Of a DNA stretch of 64,000 bases, positions 8,551 through 18,450 are shown piece after piece (positions within the stretch are counted from its first letter, which is position 1; every line of letters begins with the position of its first letter). Made by a program: the position numbers and the translations under genes. Below the pieces are notes generated by a model, which saw only the letters and a list, made by a program, of their open reading frames with translations, ran no database searches and was not told the DNA's origin. Source of the DNA: Amycolatopsis kentuckyensis (lineage in GTDB: Bacteria; Actinomycetota; Actinomycetes; Mycobacteriales; Pseudonocardiaceae); NCBI RefSeq assembly GCF_002155975.1, contig NZ_MUMI01000094.1, positions 19,548 through 83,547 on the forward strand, in the 5' to 3' direction.

Positions 8551-9861
8551 GTGTCTGCCCCCGAACGACGTCCGATCAGGGTCGCGCTGCTCGGCTGCGG
8601 GACCGTCGGCGGCGAGGTCGCCCGGCTGCTCACCGAGCAGGCCGGCGAACTGGCCGCGCGGGCGGGCGCGCCGGTCGAGCTGGCCGGCATCGCCGTCCGC
8701 CGCCCGGACAAGCACCCCGAACTGCCCCCGGAGCTGCTGACCGCCGACGTCGAGCAGCTCGTCACCAGTGCCGACGTCGACGTCGTGGTCGAGCTGGTCG
8801 GCGGCATCGAGCCGGTCCGCGGCTGGCTGCTCGCCGCGCTGAAGGCGGGCAAGTCCGTCGTGACGGCGAACAAGGCGCTGCTGGCCGAGCACTCCGCGGA
8901 CCTCTTCGAGGCGGCCGACGCCGCGGGCGCCGACCTGTACTTCGAGGCCGCGGTGGCCGGGGCCATCCCGCTGCTGCGCCCGCTGCGCGAGTCGCTGGCC
9001 GGTGACCGCATCACCCGCGTGATGGGCATCGTCAACGGCACCACGAACTACATCCTGTCGGCGATGGACGCCACCGGCGCCGGCTACGCCGAGACGCTCG
9101 ACGAGGCCAGCCGGCTCGGGTACGCCGAGGCCGACCCGACCGCCGACGTCGACGGCTACGACGCCGCGTCCAAGGCCGCCATCCTCGCCTCCCTCGCCTT
9201 CCACACCCGGGTGACGGCGTCGGACGTGCACCGCGAGGGCATCGCCGACGTCACCGCCTCCGACCTCGCGGCGGCCCGCGGGCTCGGGCGCACGGTGAAG
9301 CTGCTGGCCATCTGCGAGCGGGTGATCGACGACGACGGCGTCGAGTCGGTGTCCGCCCGCGTGCACCCGGTGATGATCCCGCGCAGCCACCAGCTGGCCG
9401 GTGTCGGCGGCGCGTTCAACGCCGTCTACGTCGAGGCCGACGCCGCGGGCGAGCTGATGTTCTACGGCCAAGGCGCGGGCGGCGCGCCCACCGCGAGCGC
9501 GGTGCTCGGCGACCTCGTCGCGGTGGCCCGCAACCGGGTCGTCGGCGGCCGCGGCCCGCGCGAATCCGCGCACGCGGCGCTGCCGGTGCGGCCGATGGGC
9601 CAGACGCCGACCCGGTACCACGTCAGCCTTTCCGTGGCCGACCGCGCCGGTGTGCTCGCCCAGGTGGCGCAGGCGTTCGCCGACCACGGCGTCAGCATCG
9701 CGGCGGTGCGGCAGAGCGACGTCGGCGACCGCGCGAGCCTGGTCGTGGTGACGCACCAGGCACCCGACGCGGCGTTGCAGTCCACTGTGGACGAAATCGG
9801 CCGGCTCGACGTCGTCCACGAAGTTGTCAGCGTGATGCGGGTGGAAGGCGAAGACCAGTGA
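8551..9861 (+). CDS. hom: Homoserine dehydrogenase
   Basis: 436 residues. Reduces aspartate semialdehyde to homoserine, feeding threonine and methionine. The N-terminal Rossmann motif is [15 protein letters not shown]; the catalytic domain shows [14 protein letters not shown] and the metal/substrate region [18 protein letters not shown]-terminal ACT domain ([22 protein letters not shown]) is the usual threonine feedback site. GTG start at 8551. Its stop overlaps the thrC start by 4 bases (GTGA). Confidence 0.96.
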   Translation: MSAPERRPIRVALLGCGTVGGEVARLLTEQAGELAARAGAPVELAGIAVRRPDKHPELPPELLTADVEQLVTSADVDVVVELVGGIEPVRGWLLAALKAGKSVVTANKALLAEHSADLFEAADAAGADLYFEAAVAGAIPLLRPLRESLAGDRITRVMGIVNGTTNYILSAMDATGAGYAETLDEASRLGYAEADPTADVDGYDAASKAAILASLAFHTRVTASDVHREGIADVTASDLAAARGLGRTVKLLAICERVIDDDGVESVSARVHPVMIPRSHQLAGVGGAFNAVYVEADAAGELMFYGQGAGGAPTASAVLGDLVAVARNRVVGGRGPRESAHAALPVRPMGQTPTRYHVSLSVADRAGVLAQVAQAFADHGVSIAAVRQSDVGDRASLVVVTHQAPDAALQSTVDEIGRLDVVHEVVSVMRVEGEDQ

Positions 9862-10919
9862 GCAGCCAGGCCTGGCCGGGAATCATCGAGGCGTACCGGG
9901 ACCGCGTCCCGGTCCCGGACGGGGCGCGGGTCGTCACGCTCGGGGAGGGCAACACGCCGCTGCTGCCCGCCCACCACCTGTCCGAGCTGACCGGCTGCGA
10001 GGTCCACCTCAAGGTCGAGGGCGCCAACCCGACCGGCTCGTTCAAGGACCGCGGGATGACCGTGGCCATCACCCATGCGCTCGCCAGCGGTCTCAAGGCG
10101 GTGATCTGCGCGTCGACCGGCAACACGTCCGCCTCGGCCGCCGCCTACGCCGCCCGCGCCGGGCTCACCTGTGCGGTGCTGGTGCCGCAGGGCAAGATCG
10201 CGATGGGCAAGCTCGCCCAGGCCGTGCTGCACGGCGCGCGCATCCTGCAGGTCGACGGCAACTTCGACGACTGCCTCGAACTGGCCCGCAAGACCGCGGC
10301 CGACTACCCGGTCACGCTGGTCAACTCGGTCAACCCGGTCCGCATCGCCGGCCAGAAGACCGCCGCCTTCGAGATCTGCGACGTGCTCGGCACGGCCCCG
10401 GACATCCACTGCCTGCCGGTCGGCAACGCCGGCAACATCACCGCCTACTGGGCGGGCTATTCGGAGTACGCGGCCGACGATGTGGTGAAGAACACCCCGC
10501 GGATGTTCGGCTTTCAGGCGGCCGGCGCGGCGCCGCTCGTGCACGGCGAACCGGTGCGCGACCCGGACACGATCGCGACGGCGATCCGGATCGGCAGCCC
10601 GGCGTCGTGGACCGCCGCGGTGAAGGCGAAGGACGAGTCGGACGGGCTCTTCGAAGCCGTCACCGACGAGAAGATCCTCGAGGCCTACCGGCTGCTGGCC
10701 GGCCGCGAAGGCGTGTTCGTCGAGCCGGCGTCGGCCACCAGCGTGGCGGGCCTGCTGGCCACGGCCGCCGACGGCCGGCTGCCGCGCGGGTCGCGGGTCG
10801 TCTGCACGGTCACCGGGCACGGCCTGAAGGACCCCCAGACGGCGCTGGCGGGCAACGTCGAGGTCGAGCCCCTCGCCGTGGACCCCTCGGCGGTCGCGGC
10901 GGCGCTGGACCTGCGGTGA
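9858..10919 (+). CDS. thrC: Threonine synthase
   Basis: 353 residues, PLP fold type II. Converts O-phosphohomoserine to threonine. PLP lysine is Lys63 in [11 protein letters not shown]; the phosphate loop [13 protein letters not shown] and the tail [12 protein letters not shown] are typical. Start GTG overlaps the hom stop and its own stop overlaps the thrB start, so hom, thrC and thrB are translationally coupled. Confidence 0.96.
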   Translation: MSSQAWPGIIEAYRDRVPVPDGARVVTLGEGNTPLLPAHHLSELTGCEVHLKVEGANPTGSFKDRGMTVAITHALASGLKAVICASTGNTSASAAAYAARAGLTCAVLVPQGKIAMGKLAQAVLHGARILQVDGNFDDCLELARKTAADYPVTLVNSVNPVRIAGQKTAAFEICDVLGTAPDIHCLPVGNAGNITAYWAGYSEYAADDVVKNTPRMFGFQAAGAAPLVHGEPVRDPDTIATAIRIGSPASWTAAVKAKDESDGLFEAVTDEKILEAYRLLAGREGVFVEPASATSVAGLLATAADGRLPRGSRVVCTVTGHGLKDPQTALAGNVEVEPLAVDPSAVAAALDLR

Positions 10920-11800
10920 GCGCCTTCAAGGTCACCGTCCCGGCGTCCACGGCGAACCTCGGGCCGGGCTTCGACGCCTTCGGGATGGCGCTGAGCCTCT
11001 ACGACGTCGTCGAGGTACGCGTCACCGACACCGGGCTCAAGGTCGAGGTGATCGACGCGGGCGCCGGTGGCGTGGCGGACGTCCCCACCGACGAGACCCA
11101 CCTGGTCGTGCGGGCGATCCGCGCGACCTGCGCGCACCTCGGCGTCGAGCTGCCCGGCCTGCACCTGCGCTGCTTCAACGCGATCCCGCACGCGCGCGGC
11201 CTCGGCTCGTCCGCGGCCGCGGTGGTGTCCGGGGTGGCCGCCGGGTACGCCCTCGCCGGCCGGGAAATCGACGTCGCCGACGCGCTGCAGCTGGCCGCCG
11301 GGTTCGAAGGCCACGCCGACAACGCCGCCGCGAGCCTGCTCGGCGGGCTGGTCCTGGCCTGGTGCGACGGTGGCCGCTTCCACGCCGAACGGCTCACGCC
11401 GCACCCGTCGATCCGGCCGGTCGTGGCCGTGCCGTCGGTGCGCTCGGCCACCGCGACCACGCGCGGCCTGCTGCCGGTGACCGTGCCGCACGCCGACGCC
11501 GCGCACAACGCCGGCCGCGCCGCGCTCGCCGTCCACGCGCTGACGGCGAAGCCGGAGCTGCTGCTCACGGCCACCGAAGACCGGCTGCACCAGGACTACC
11601 GCGCCCCCGCCTACCCGGCGAGCACGGAGCTGGTGGCGACGCTCCGTGCACAGGGAGTGGCCGCCGCCATCTCCGGCGCCGGTCCGACGGTGCTCGCGCT
11701 GACGACCGCGGGAATACTTCCCCCGGAAGCCGGCGTTGCCGGTTTCGACGTCCTCGAGCTGCCCGTGGATCTCACGGGCGTGCAGGTTGCGGCTCAGTAA
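10916..11800 (+). CDS. thrB: Homoserine kinase
   Basis: 294 residues, GHMP kinase. Phosphorylates homoserine for ThrC. The N-terminus [16 protein letters not shown] and the ATP loop [16 protein letters not shown] mark the family, and [12 protein letters not shown] is the third GHMP motif. The GTG at 10916 is chosen because it overlaps the thrC stop and aligns with the family start; upstream in-frame extension lies inside thrC. Confidence 0.96.
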   Translation: MSAFKVTVPASTANLGPGFDAFGMALSLYDVVEVRVTDTGLKVEVIDAGAGGVADVPTDETHLVVRAIRATCAHLGVELPGLHLRCFNAIPHARGLGSSAAAVVSGVAAGYALAGREIDVADALQLAAGFEGHADNAAASLLGGLVLAWCDGGRFHAERLTPHPSIRPVVAVPSVRSATATTRGLLPVTVPHADAAHNAGRAALAVHALTAKPELLLTATEDRLHQDYRAPAYPASTELVATLRAQGVAAAISGAGPTVLALTTAGILPPEAGVAGFDVLELPVDLTGVQVAAQ

Positions 11801-11849
11801 AGGGTGGGTCACGTGCCTGCTCCCACGCCCGCCACGCGGGGGGTGGTTG

Positions 11850-11878
11850 TTGCACCCGGCACCGCCGCGGTCTACCCT
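11850..11878 (+). promoter_or_regulatory. Predicted rho promoter
   Basis: -35 TTGCAC and -10 TACCCT with a 17-base spacer, after the thrB stop. Predicted start is near 11885. Confidence 0.5.
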
Positions 11879-12039
11879 CGGGGGCGTTCGATCACCGTGC
11901 GTTTCCGCACCCGATGCCGGTCCCGGGGAATCCCCCGGATCGCATCCTTCGTCGATCCGCCGAATCCGCACCGCCTGGCACGCGGGGTAACGCGGAGGGA
12001 CGCAGGCGGGTTTCCGGTCTCGGCGGTGCCGAATTCCGT

Positions 12040-12057
12040 GTCCTCCGAATGGAGGAC
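12040..12057 (+). other. RNA hairpin in the rho leader
   Basis: GTCCTCC (12040-12046) and GGAGGAC (12051-12057) enclose a GAAT loop: a perfect 7-base stem. It hides a GGAGG sequence, so it could also mask a ribosome site. Confidence 0.4.
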
Positions 12058-12210
12058 GCAAACCCCTGTGGTGGAGGCGCTCCAGCTGTGTTTCGCACGG
12101 CCGAAGAGCTCATCTCGCGTATCGGGGGGCAACTACGCCGGTTCGCGATCAGAAGCGAGCGGCAGTCCGCTGATCCGCCTGGAGGCGTGGATCGGTCAGG
12201 AAGGACATGT

Positions 12211-14223
12211 GTGAGCAACACCGATCTTTTGAGCGACGTGGGTAGCGACACGGCCGGTTCGAACGGCACCACCCCCGCTCCCAAGCGGGCGGTCGGCGGG
12301 CTGACCGGAAAGACCGTCGCCGAACTGCGTTCGCTGGCTGGGGAGCTCGGCGTCGGCGAGACGACGGGCATGCGCAAGGGCGACTTGATCGCCGCGATCC
12401 GTGAGCGCCAGGGCAAGTCGCGCAAGCCGCGTGCGACGGCCGAGACGTTGCCGCTGGAAGGCGTCGGCGAGCCGGCGAAGGCGGCCCCCAAGGCCGAGCC
12501 CAAGGCCGAGGCGCCCGCCGCTCCGGTGGAGACCAAGCCGGAGCCGAAGGCCGAGGCGCCCGCCTCCGCGCCCTCGGAGGCCCAGCCGCAGGCCGAGCGC
12601 CCGCAGCAGGACCGGCAGGACGGCCAGGACGGCCAGCCCGAGGAGGGCGGCCGCAGCCGGCGTCGCCGCGGTTCCAACCGCGCCGCCGGGGCGCCGGACG
12701 GCCAGCAGGGCGGCGACCGCCAGCAGGGCCAGGGCGACCGTCCGCAGGGCGGCGACCGCCAGCAGGGCGGGGACCGTCAGCAGGGTCAGGGTGGCGAGCG
12801 CCAGCAGGGCGACCGCAACCGCGACCAGCAGCGCCAGGGCGGTGGCAACCGCGGCGACAACCGCGGCGACAACCGGGGTGACCGCCAGGACGGCAACCGC
12901 GGCGACCGCCAGCGCAACAACCAGCAGGACGGCAACCGCGGCGGCCAGGACAACCGCGCCCAGCAGGACGACGACGAGGAAGGCGGCCGTCGCGGCCGTC
13001 GCTTCCGCGACCGCCGTCGCCGGGGCAGCGGTGGCGGCCGGGCCGAAGGCGGTTCGCCGGACACCGAGATCCGCGAGGACGACGTCCTGCTGCCCGTCGC
13101 GGGCATCCTGGACGTGCTGGACAACTACGCGTTCGTGCGGACCTCCGGCTACCTCGCCGGCCCGAACGACGTGTACGTCTCGCTGTCGCTGGTCCGCAAG
13201 TACGGCCTGCGCCGCGGTGACGCCATCACCGGTGTCGTGCGCCAGCCGCGTGACGGCGAGCAGCAGCGGCAGAAGTTCAACCCGCTGGTGCGCGTCGACT
13301 CGATCAACGGCCTGGAGCCGGACGAGGCCAAGCGGCGTCCGGACTTCACCAAGCTGACCCCGCTGTACCCGAACGAGCGGCTGCGCCTCGAGACCGAGTC
13401 GCACAAGCTCACGACCCGCGTGATCGACCTGATCATGCCGGTCGGCAAGGGGCAGCGCGCCCTGATCGTGTCGCCGCCGAAGGCCGGTAAGACGACGATC
13501 ATGCAGGACATCGCGAATGCGATCTCCACGAACAACCCCGAGTGCCACCTGATGGTCGTCCTGGTCGACGAGCGTCCGGAAGAGGTCACCGACATGCAGC
13601 GCTCGGTGAAGGGTGAGGTCATCGCCTCGACCTTCGACCGGCCGCCGTCCGACCACACGTCGGTCGCGGAGCTGTCGATCGAGCGGGCAAAGCGCCTGGT
13701 CGAGATGGGCCACGACGTCGTCGTGCTGCTCGACTCGATCACCCGCCTCGGCCGCGCGTACAACCTGGCGGCCCCGGCGTCCGGCCGGATCCTGTCCGGC
13801 GGTGTCGACTCGACCGCGCTGTACCCGCCGAAGCGCTTCCTGGGTGCGGCCCGCAACATCGAGAACGGCGGCTCGCTGACCATCTTCGCCACGGCGATGG
13901 TCGAGACCGGCTCGACGATGGACACGGTCATCTTCGAGGAGTTCAAGGGCACGGGTAACGCCGAGCTCAAGCTCGACCGGAAGATCGCCGAGCGCCGGGT
14001 GTTCCCGGCGGTCGACGTCAACCCGTCCGGTACCCGCAAGGACGAGCTGCTGCTCTCGCCGGACGAGCTCGCGGTCACCGTGAAGCTGAGCCGGGTGCTG
14101 CACGCGCTCGACTCGCAGCAGGCCATCGACCTGCTGATCTCGCGGTTGCGCAAGACCAAGACCAACGTCGAGTTCCTCATGCAGGTCTCGAAGACCGCCC
14201 TCGGCGGCGGCGAAGACGACTGA
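12211..14223 (+). CDS. rho: Transcription termination factor Rho with large disordered insert
   Basis: 670 residues; hexameric RNA-dependent ATPase that ends transcription. Order: short N-terminus, Rho N-domain (TVAELRSLAGELGVGETTGM), a roughly 200-residue insert rich in Gly, Asp, Arg, Gln and Asn, then the RNA-binding cold-shock fold (LLPVAGILDVLDNYAFVRTS), Walker A SPPKAGKTTIM near residue 420, Walker B DVVVLLDSITRLGRAYN. The insert holds imperfect repeats of GGDRQQGQ and NRGD units. Actinobacterial Rho proteins often carry such an insert. GTG 12211 is chosen because AGGAAGGA (12198-12205) lies 5 bases upstream. Confidence 0.96.
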   Translation: MSNTDLLSDVGSDTAGSNGTTPAPKRAVGGLTGKTVAELRSLAGELGVGETTGMRKGDLIAAIRERQGKSRKPRATAETLPLEGVGEPAKAAPKAEPKAEAPAAPVETKPEPKAEAPASAPSEAQPQAERPQQDRQDGQDGQPEEGGRSRRRRGSNRAAGAPDGQQGGDRQQGQGDRPQGGDRQQGGDRQQGQGGERQQGDRNRDQQRQGGGNRGDNRGDNRGDRQDGNRGDRQRNNQQDGNRGGQDNRAQQDDDEEGGRRGRRFRDRRRRGSGGGRAEGGSPDTEIREDDVLLPVAGILDVLDNYAFVRTSGYLAGPNDVYVSLSLVRKYGLRRGDAITGVVRQPRDGEQQRQKFNPLVRVDSINGLEPDEAKRRPDFTKLTPLYPNERLRLETESHKLTTRVIDLIMPVGKGQRALIVSPPKAGKTTIMQDIANAISTNNPECHLMVVLVDERPEEVTDMQRSVKGEVIASTFDRPPSDHTSVAELSIERAKRLVEMGHDVVVLLDSITRLGRAYNLAAPASGRILSGGVDSTALYPPKRFLGAARNIENGGSLTIFATAMVETGSTMDTVIFEEFKGTGNAELKLDRKIAERRVFPAVDVNPSGTRKDELLLSPDELAVTVKLSRVLHALDSQQAIDLLISRLRKTKTNVEFLMQVSKTALGGGEDD

Positions 14224-14235
14224 GTCCTGGCTCTC

Positions 14236-14272
14236 GGAAGGGGCCTTCCCGGAGTCCGGGGAGGCCCCTTCC
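14236..14272 (+). terminator. Terminator after rho
   Basis: GGAAGGGGCCT (14236-14246) pairs with AGGCCCCTTCC (14262-14272), a strong GC-rich hairpin 13 bases after the rho stop. Confidence 0.75.
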
Positions 14273-14405
14273 GCGTCGGGAATAGCTGGTCAGCGGGGTA
14301 CGTTCCAGTACACGTCAGCCCGTCTGGCAGAATTACCCGCTGAAGTCCGGCGCCGGTTCACCCCGTGGAACGACTGGGGACCCGGAGCCAACGAGAGAGG
14401 ACACC

Positions 14406-14636
14406 ATGAAGAGCGGTATTCACCCCGAGTACGTGGTCACGAACGTGAACTGCGACTGCGGCAACAGCTTCACCACGCGCAGCACCAAGACCAGCGGCAA
14501 CATCCACGTCGAGATCTGCTCGAACTGCCACCCGTTCTACACAGGCAAGCAGAAGATCATGGACACCGGTGGCCGGGTCGCGCGCTTCGAGGCTCGCTAC
14601 GGCAAGCGGCAGAAGAAGGACGCCGACGCCAAGTAG
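14406..14636 (+). CDS. rpmE: 50S ribosomal protein L31 (zinc form)
   Basis: 76 residues, complete. [10 protein letters not shown] start and FYTGKQKI are typical. Cys residues in VNCDCG and ICSNCHPF form the zinc site of the C+ type L31, the form replaced by a Cys-less paralogue under zinc limitation in many actinobacteria. The segment [21 protein letters not shown] is the conserved tail. Free-standing between two terminators. Confidence 0.96.
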   Translation: MKSGIHPEYVVTNVNCDCGNSFTTRSTKTSGNIHVEICSNCHPFYTGKQKIMDTGGRVARFEARYGKRQKKDADAK

Positions 14637-14644
14637 CTTTTTGC

Positions 14645-14679
14645 ACGGCGCCCACCCGGTACTCCCGGGTGGGCGCCGT
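14645..14679 (+). terminator. Intrinsic terminator after rpmE
   Basis: A perfect 15-base stem: 14645-14659 (ACGGCGCCCACCCGG) pairs with 14665-14679 around the loop TACTC, followed by TTCTTTG. Confidence 0.9.
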
Positions 14680-14724
14680 TCTTTGTATCGACACGGTGTG
14701 ATTCCGGCCGGAGAGGTGGCAGAG

Positions 14725-15795
14725 GTGGATTCGAGCTCGCTCAAGGGGCTGCTCGCCGAACACGCGGAGCTGGAGACCCAGCTGGCGGACCCGGCGGTGC
14801 ACGCCGACCAGGCGCGCGCCCGCAAGCTCGGCCGCCGCTACGCCGAGCTGAGCCCGGTGGTGCGGGCCGTCCACGAGCTGGACACCGTCCGCGACGACCT
14901 CGCGGCCGCGCGGGAGATGGCTTCGGAGGACGCGGAGTTCGCGGCCGAGGCCGAGGTGCTGGCCGCGCGGATCCCCGACCTCGAGTCGAAGCTCACCGAG
15001 CTGCTGCTCCCGCGCGACCCGTACGACGGCTCCGACGTCGTGATGGAGATCAAGTCCGGCGAGGGCGGCGAGGAGTCGGCCCTGTTCGCCGGCGACCTGC
15101 TGCGGATGTACCTGCGCTACGCCGAGCGCCACGGCTGGAAGGCGGAGGTCCTCGACTCGGTGGACTCCGACCTGGGCGGCTTCAAGGACGTGACGCTGTC
15201 GATCAAGACGAAGTCGGCGGTCGTCGACGGGGTGTGGTCGCGGCTGAAGTTCGAGGGCGGCGTGCACCGCGTCCAGCGCGTGCCGGCGACCGAGTCCCAG
15301 GGGCGCATCCACACGTCGGCGTCCGGCGTGCTGATCTACCCGGAGCCGGAAGAGGTCGAGGTCGAGATCGACCCGAACGACCTGCGCATCGACGTGTTCC
15401 GGTCCTCGGGTCCGGGCGGCCAGAGCGTGAACACCACCGACTCGGCGGTCCGGATCACCCACCTGCCGACCGGCATCGTGGTGTCCTGCCAGAACGAGAA
15501 GTCCCAGATCCAGAACCGCGCCCGGGCCCTGCAGGTGCTCCAGGCCCGCCTGCAGGCGATCGCGGAGGAGGAGGCGGCGGCGAAGGCGTCGGACGCCCGC
15601 CGTTCGCAGGTCCGCACGGTGGACCGCTCGGAGCGGGTCCGGACGTACAACTTCCCGGAGAACCGGATCTCGGACCACCGCGTGAACTACAAGGCGTACA
15701 ACCTGGACCAGGTCCTGGACGGCGACCTGGACGGTGTCCTGGACGCCCTGGCGACCGCGGACCGCGAAGAGCGCCTGGCGGCCCAGTCCGGCTGA
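14725..15795 (+). CDS. prfA: Peptide chain release factor 1
   Basis: 356 residues; recognises UAA/UAG and triggers peptide release on the ribosome. The GGQ motif is in [15 protein letters not shown]; the anticodon-like region is in [17 protein letters not shown]. Start GTG 14725 is chosen because GGAGAGG (14710-14716) lies 8 bases upstream; GTG 14716 is the alternative. prfA is normally next to prmC, which methylates this GGQ glutamine, but here 4.7 kb separates them. Confidence 0.96.
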   Translation: MDSSSLKGLLAEHAELETQLADPAVHADQARARKLGRRYAELSPVVRAVHELDTVRDDLAAAREMASEDAEFAAEAEVLAARIPDLESKLTELLLPRDPYDGSDVVMEIKSGEGGEESALFAGDLLRMYLRYAERHGWKAEVLDSVDSDLGGFKDVTLSIKTKSAVVDGVWSRLKFEGGVHRVQRVPATESQGRIHTSASGVLIYPEPEEVEVEIDPNDLRIDVFRSSGPGGQSVNTTDSAVRITHLPTGIVVSCQNEKSQIQNRARALQVLQARLQAIAEEEAAAKASDARRSQVRTVDRSERVRTYNFPENRISDHRVNYKAYNLDQVLDGDLDGVLDALATADREERLAAQSG

Positions 15796-15828
15796 CCGCG
15801 AGCCGCGCCTCCCGGCAGCGGCTCGCGG
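15796..15828. terminator. Bidirectional hairpin terminator
   Basis: CCGCGAGCCGC (15796-15806) and GCGGCTCGCGG (15818-15828) form an 11-base perfect stem between the convergent prfA and the minus-strand secreted protein gene. Confidence 0.7.
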
Positions 15829-15835
15829 CCGGGCT

Positions 15836-16282
15836 TCAGCCGCAGGCCACGGGCCCCGCCGAGGCGCGGAACTGGTTCACCGAACCACTGCCGAGGGACA
15901 GGCTGCCGGACACGTAGATGCACAGGCCGTCGGTGTGGGTCACCACGACGCCGCCCGCGTAGGTGGAGAACGTGCCCGAGTCGGTGACCGGCGTGGTCAT
16001 CTTCTCCGTGCGGATGCTGACCGACATGGAATGCGACCCGGAAGCGTTGTCGTAGACCTTCGCGCAGTTGGTGCCGCCGTTCGCGCTGGAGTACCAGAGG
16101 CGGAGGACGCCCGCCTGTTCCCCGATCGAGTTGCTCAGCAGCTTCGGCAGGCCGTAGTTGTGGATCTCGGTGCCCGGACAGGTGGCCACCGGCGCGGCGA
16201 CGGCTTGCGTGGCGGGCACCGCGGTGAACGCGGCGGCCACCACACCGGCGACGACGGCGAACCTCTTCGTGAATGACTGCAT
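15836..16282 (-). CDS. Secreted protein, spore-associated protein A-like
   Basis: 148 residues. A signal peptide (MQSFTKRF, hydrophobic core VVAGVVAAAFTAV, AQAVAA-type cleavage near residue 29) precedes a ~120-residue domain with four Cys that could form two disulfides. The pattern IGEQAGVLRLWYSSANGGTNC-AKVYDNASG resembles small secreted proteins called spore-associated protein A in streptomycetes; that is a resemblance, not a proven identity. Start ATG 16282 with GAGGGAGGC just upstream. Likely extracellular; function unknown. Confidence 0.7.
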   Translation of the reverse strand: MQSFTKRFAVVAGVVAAAFTAVPATQAVAAPVATCPGTEIHNYGLPKLLSNSIGEQAGVLRLWYSSANGGTNCAKVYDNASGSHSMSVSIRTEKMTTPVTDSGTFSTYAGGVVVTHTDGLCIYVSGSLSLGSGSVNQFRASAGPVACG

Positions 16283-16359
16283 TGCTGCCTCCCTCGGGTG
16301 CGCGGTCCGGGCTGTTCCCGGGAGCACCGCTGCCACCACGCGCGAGAGGCCCGCGCGGT

Positions 16360-16749
16360 TTACCCGGTGGCGCCGGCCGGCCGGACCAGCCAGCAGAGGC
16401 AGAAGGGGTGCCCGGCCGGGTCGGCGTACACCTGGAAGTCGTCCCCCGAGGTGGCGCCCGCCGCCGGCTTCAGCACTGTCGCGCCGAGGGCCATGACCTG
16501 CTCGTGGGCTTCGGCGAAGTCCTCGACCCACAGGTCGAGGTGGATCTGCTGCCGAACCGGGCCGTCCGGCCACGTCGGCGGCACGTGGTCCGGCGCGAGC
16601 TGCACGCCGATCCGCGGCGCGCCGTCCACCAGCACCATGTGCCAGTCGCCGTCGTCGTCGACCTCGCCGCCGAGGACACCCGCCCAGAAGCGGCTCTCGG
16701 CCGCGAGGTCGGCCGCGTCGAACGTGACCACCTGATGCATGAGCCGCAT
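16360..16749 (-). CDS. VOC (glyoxalase-like) family protein
   Basis: 129 residues, two beta-alpha-beta-beta-beta units of the vicinal oxygen chelate fold: HQVVTFDAADLAAESRFW in the first half and QIHLDLWVEDFAEAHEQV, YADPAGHPFCL in the second. The family includes dioxygenases, glyoxalases and antibiotic-binding proteins; nothing fixes the substrate. ATG 16749 follows GAGGGG with 7-base spacing; ATG 16740 is possible. Confidence 0.82.
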   Translation of the reverse strand: MRLMHQVVTFDAADLAAESRFWAGVLGGEVDDDGDWHMVLVDGAPRIGVQLAPDHVPPTWPDGPVRQQIHLDLWVEDFAEAHEQVMALGATVLKPAAGATSGDDFQVYADPAGHPFCLCWLVRPAGATG

Positions 16750-16760
16750 TGCGGGACCCC

Positions 16761-18026
16761 TCAGCCGGACCAGAAACCCGTGATGAAGCGCAGGTAGATC
16801 ATCCCGCAGACCAGCGCGTTCGCGTACAGGACGACGTGCACCGCGCCGCGCAGCTGCGGGCGGCGCTCGCCGAACAGGACCAGCGCCACGTACATCACCA
16901 GGCACGGCAGCAGGTAGCGGTGCACCGACACCACGTTGTTGTTCATCGTCAGCATCACGATCGACGCGAACCCGAACAGCGCCAGCGGGATGCCCTTCGC
17001 GCGCAACGCCACCAGGACGTACACCGAGGACACGAACAGCAGCGCCAGGCCGATCATCGGCAGCACGTGGCTCATCAGCGTCCACGCGTCCATCTTGGTG
17101 TCGCCGAGCAGCGCGTGGCCGGTGATCTTGGCTTCGCGCCAGATCGTTTCGAGGATGTTCGGGTTGAACTTGTGGTACGACCACTCCCGCACGCCCTTGA
17201 GCGCGTTGAAACTGCCGAAGAAGTCCCCGGTCTGGATCCGCATGGCGACCATCACGGCGCCGAGGCCGGCGAACGCCGCCGGGAACCACAGCAGGTGCCA
17301 CGACAGCAGGCCGCGCAACTTCCAGTCCTTCGACCGCCAGAACTCCAGGAAGCACAGGCCGACGAAGACCGCCGCGGTGATGCGGGAGGCCGTCAGCGGG
17401 ACGAGCGTCAGGCCCATCCAGAGCCATTGGCGGCGCAGCGCGAACAGGTAGGACCAGAAGCCCAGCGCGCAGAACACCGCCTCGCTGTAGAACGAGTGCA
17501 GGAAGAACGCGGCGGGCGCGGTGAGGAAGGCCGCGACGACCAGCCACGGGGCCCGCTCGCCGTCGAAGAAGTGGCGGCCGATCTTCAGCAGCGCGACCGC
17601 GGCGAGCCAGGTGGCCACCAGGTTGACCAGGAACCCGGCGGCCAGCAGGCCGAGCGTGCCGAAGCTGGCCGTCTGCACCAGCCAGACCAGCAGCGGGAAC
17701 ACCGGGTAGAACGCCCGCGTCGGGGCGTAGCTGCCGGTGTAGGCGTGCATGGCGATCTCGCCGTAGTTGCCGGCGTCCCAGCGGTAGGTGTGGGCGAGCA
17801 GGCTCATCGTCGAGCCGATGCCGGTCTTCGGGATGCCCTCGTCGACCGGGCTGGACGGCGCGAACAGGTACGCCAGGGCGATCAGCACCACGTTCCAGGC
17901 CAGCACCACGGCGAAGACGCGCGCGTAGTCACCGTTCAGCCAGGCCCAGCGGCCGGCACGAGCCGCCTCGGGGTGTTCCGGCTCGGCCTGGCCGGTGACC
18001 CGGGAGGGGACGGCCGTGCTAGTCAT
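16761..18026 (-). CDS. Polytopic glycosyltransferase, PIG-V/GT-C type
   Basis: 421 residues with about 10-12 membrane segments. The first outside loop carries the acidic motif YRWDAGNYGEIAMHAY expected of GT-C mannosyltransferases that use a polyprenyl-phosphate sugar; later loops include FLHSFYSEAVF, matching the PIG-V region. The likely role is adding a sugar, probably mannose, to a surface glycan or protein outside the membrane. Its start overlaps the GtrA gene by 8 bases, so it is the third gene of a GT2-GtrA-GT-C operon, the standard layout of Gtr-type modification systems. Confidence 0.75.
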   Translation of the reverse strand: MTSTAVPSRVTGQAEPEHPEAARAGRWAWLNGDYARVFAVVLAWNVVLIALAYLFAPSSPVDEGIPKTGIGSTMSLLAHTYRWDAGNYGEIAMHAYTGSYAPTRAFYPVFPLLVWLVQTASFGTLGLLAAGFLVNLVATWLAAVALLKIGRHFFDGERAPWLVVAAFLTAPAAFFLHSFYSEAVFCALGFWSYLFALRRQWLWMGLTLVPLTASRITAAVFVGLCFLEFWRSKDWKLRGLLSWHLLWFPAAFAGLGAVMVAMRIQTGDFFGSFNALKGVREWSYHKFNPNILETIWREAKITGHALLGDTKMDAWTLMSHVLPMIGLALLFVSSVYVLVALRAKGIPLALFGFASIVMLTMNNNVVSVHRYLLPCLVMYVALVLFGERRPQLRGAVHVVLYANALVCGMIYLRFITGFWSG

Positions 18027-18450
18027 GCGTGACCTCCGCGACCGGCGTCTCGGCCGCCGCGGGCCGGTGCCGGAAGACGACCTTGTGGTAGAGCACGTAG
18101 TTCCAGACCAGGCCGACCACGATCCCGGCGCCCTTGGGGACCAGCAGGTTCACCCCGGGGAAGGCGCTGGTGACCGCGAAGATGATCGCCGCCTGCACGA
18201 CCCACAGCCCGAACGCGGTGACGCCGAAGAACAGCAGCGCCTGGCGGCGGACGTCGCCGTCCTTGGCGCGGAACGTGAAGTTCCGGTTGAGGGTGAAACT
18301 GAGCAGCATGCCCGTGGTCGTCGAGATGAAGTTCGCGACGAACAGCGGGACGCCCAGCGTCACCAGCAGCGCGTAGCCGAGGGCGTCGACGAGGGTGTTC
18401 GCGATGCCGACCGCCCCGAAGCGCAGCTGGGTCGCCGAGATCAGCTTCAC
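18019..18450 (-). CDS. GtrA family membrane protein
   Basis: 143 residues, four membrane segments. LRFGAVGIANTLVDALGYALL, FTLNRNFTFRA and VWNYVLYHKVVF are GtrA hallmarks. GtrA proteins are thought to flip polyprenyl-phosphate sugars across the membrane. The GTG start overlaps the stop of the GT2 gene (GTGA), and its end overlaps the GT-C gene, which fits a flippase between donor synthesis and transfer. Confidence 0.88.
   Translation of the reverse strand: MKLISATQLRFGAVGIANTLVDALGYALLVTLGVPLFVANFISTTTGMLLSFTLNRNFTFRAKDGDVRRQALLFFGVTAFGLWVVQAAIIFAVTSAFPGVNLLVPKGAGIVVGLVWNYVLYHKVVFRHRPAAAETPVAEVTHD

Larger units (their letters stand above)
11801..12210 (+). other. 410-base leader before rho
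   Basis: No convincing gene. TTGCAC (11850-11855), a 17-base spacer and TACCCT (11873-11878) form a sigma70-type promoter, giving a 5' leader of about 325 bases. The leader contains a perfect hairpin at 12040-12057. Long leaders before rho are common and in other bacteria serve Rho self-termination. Confidence 0.5.

Noticed and set aside
12700..12980. Possible CRISPR or tandem repeat array
   Set aside because: The repeats are in-frame low-complexity Rho coding sequence with irregular units and no spacers.
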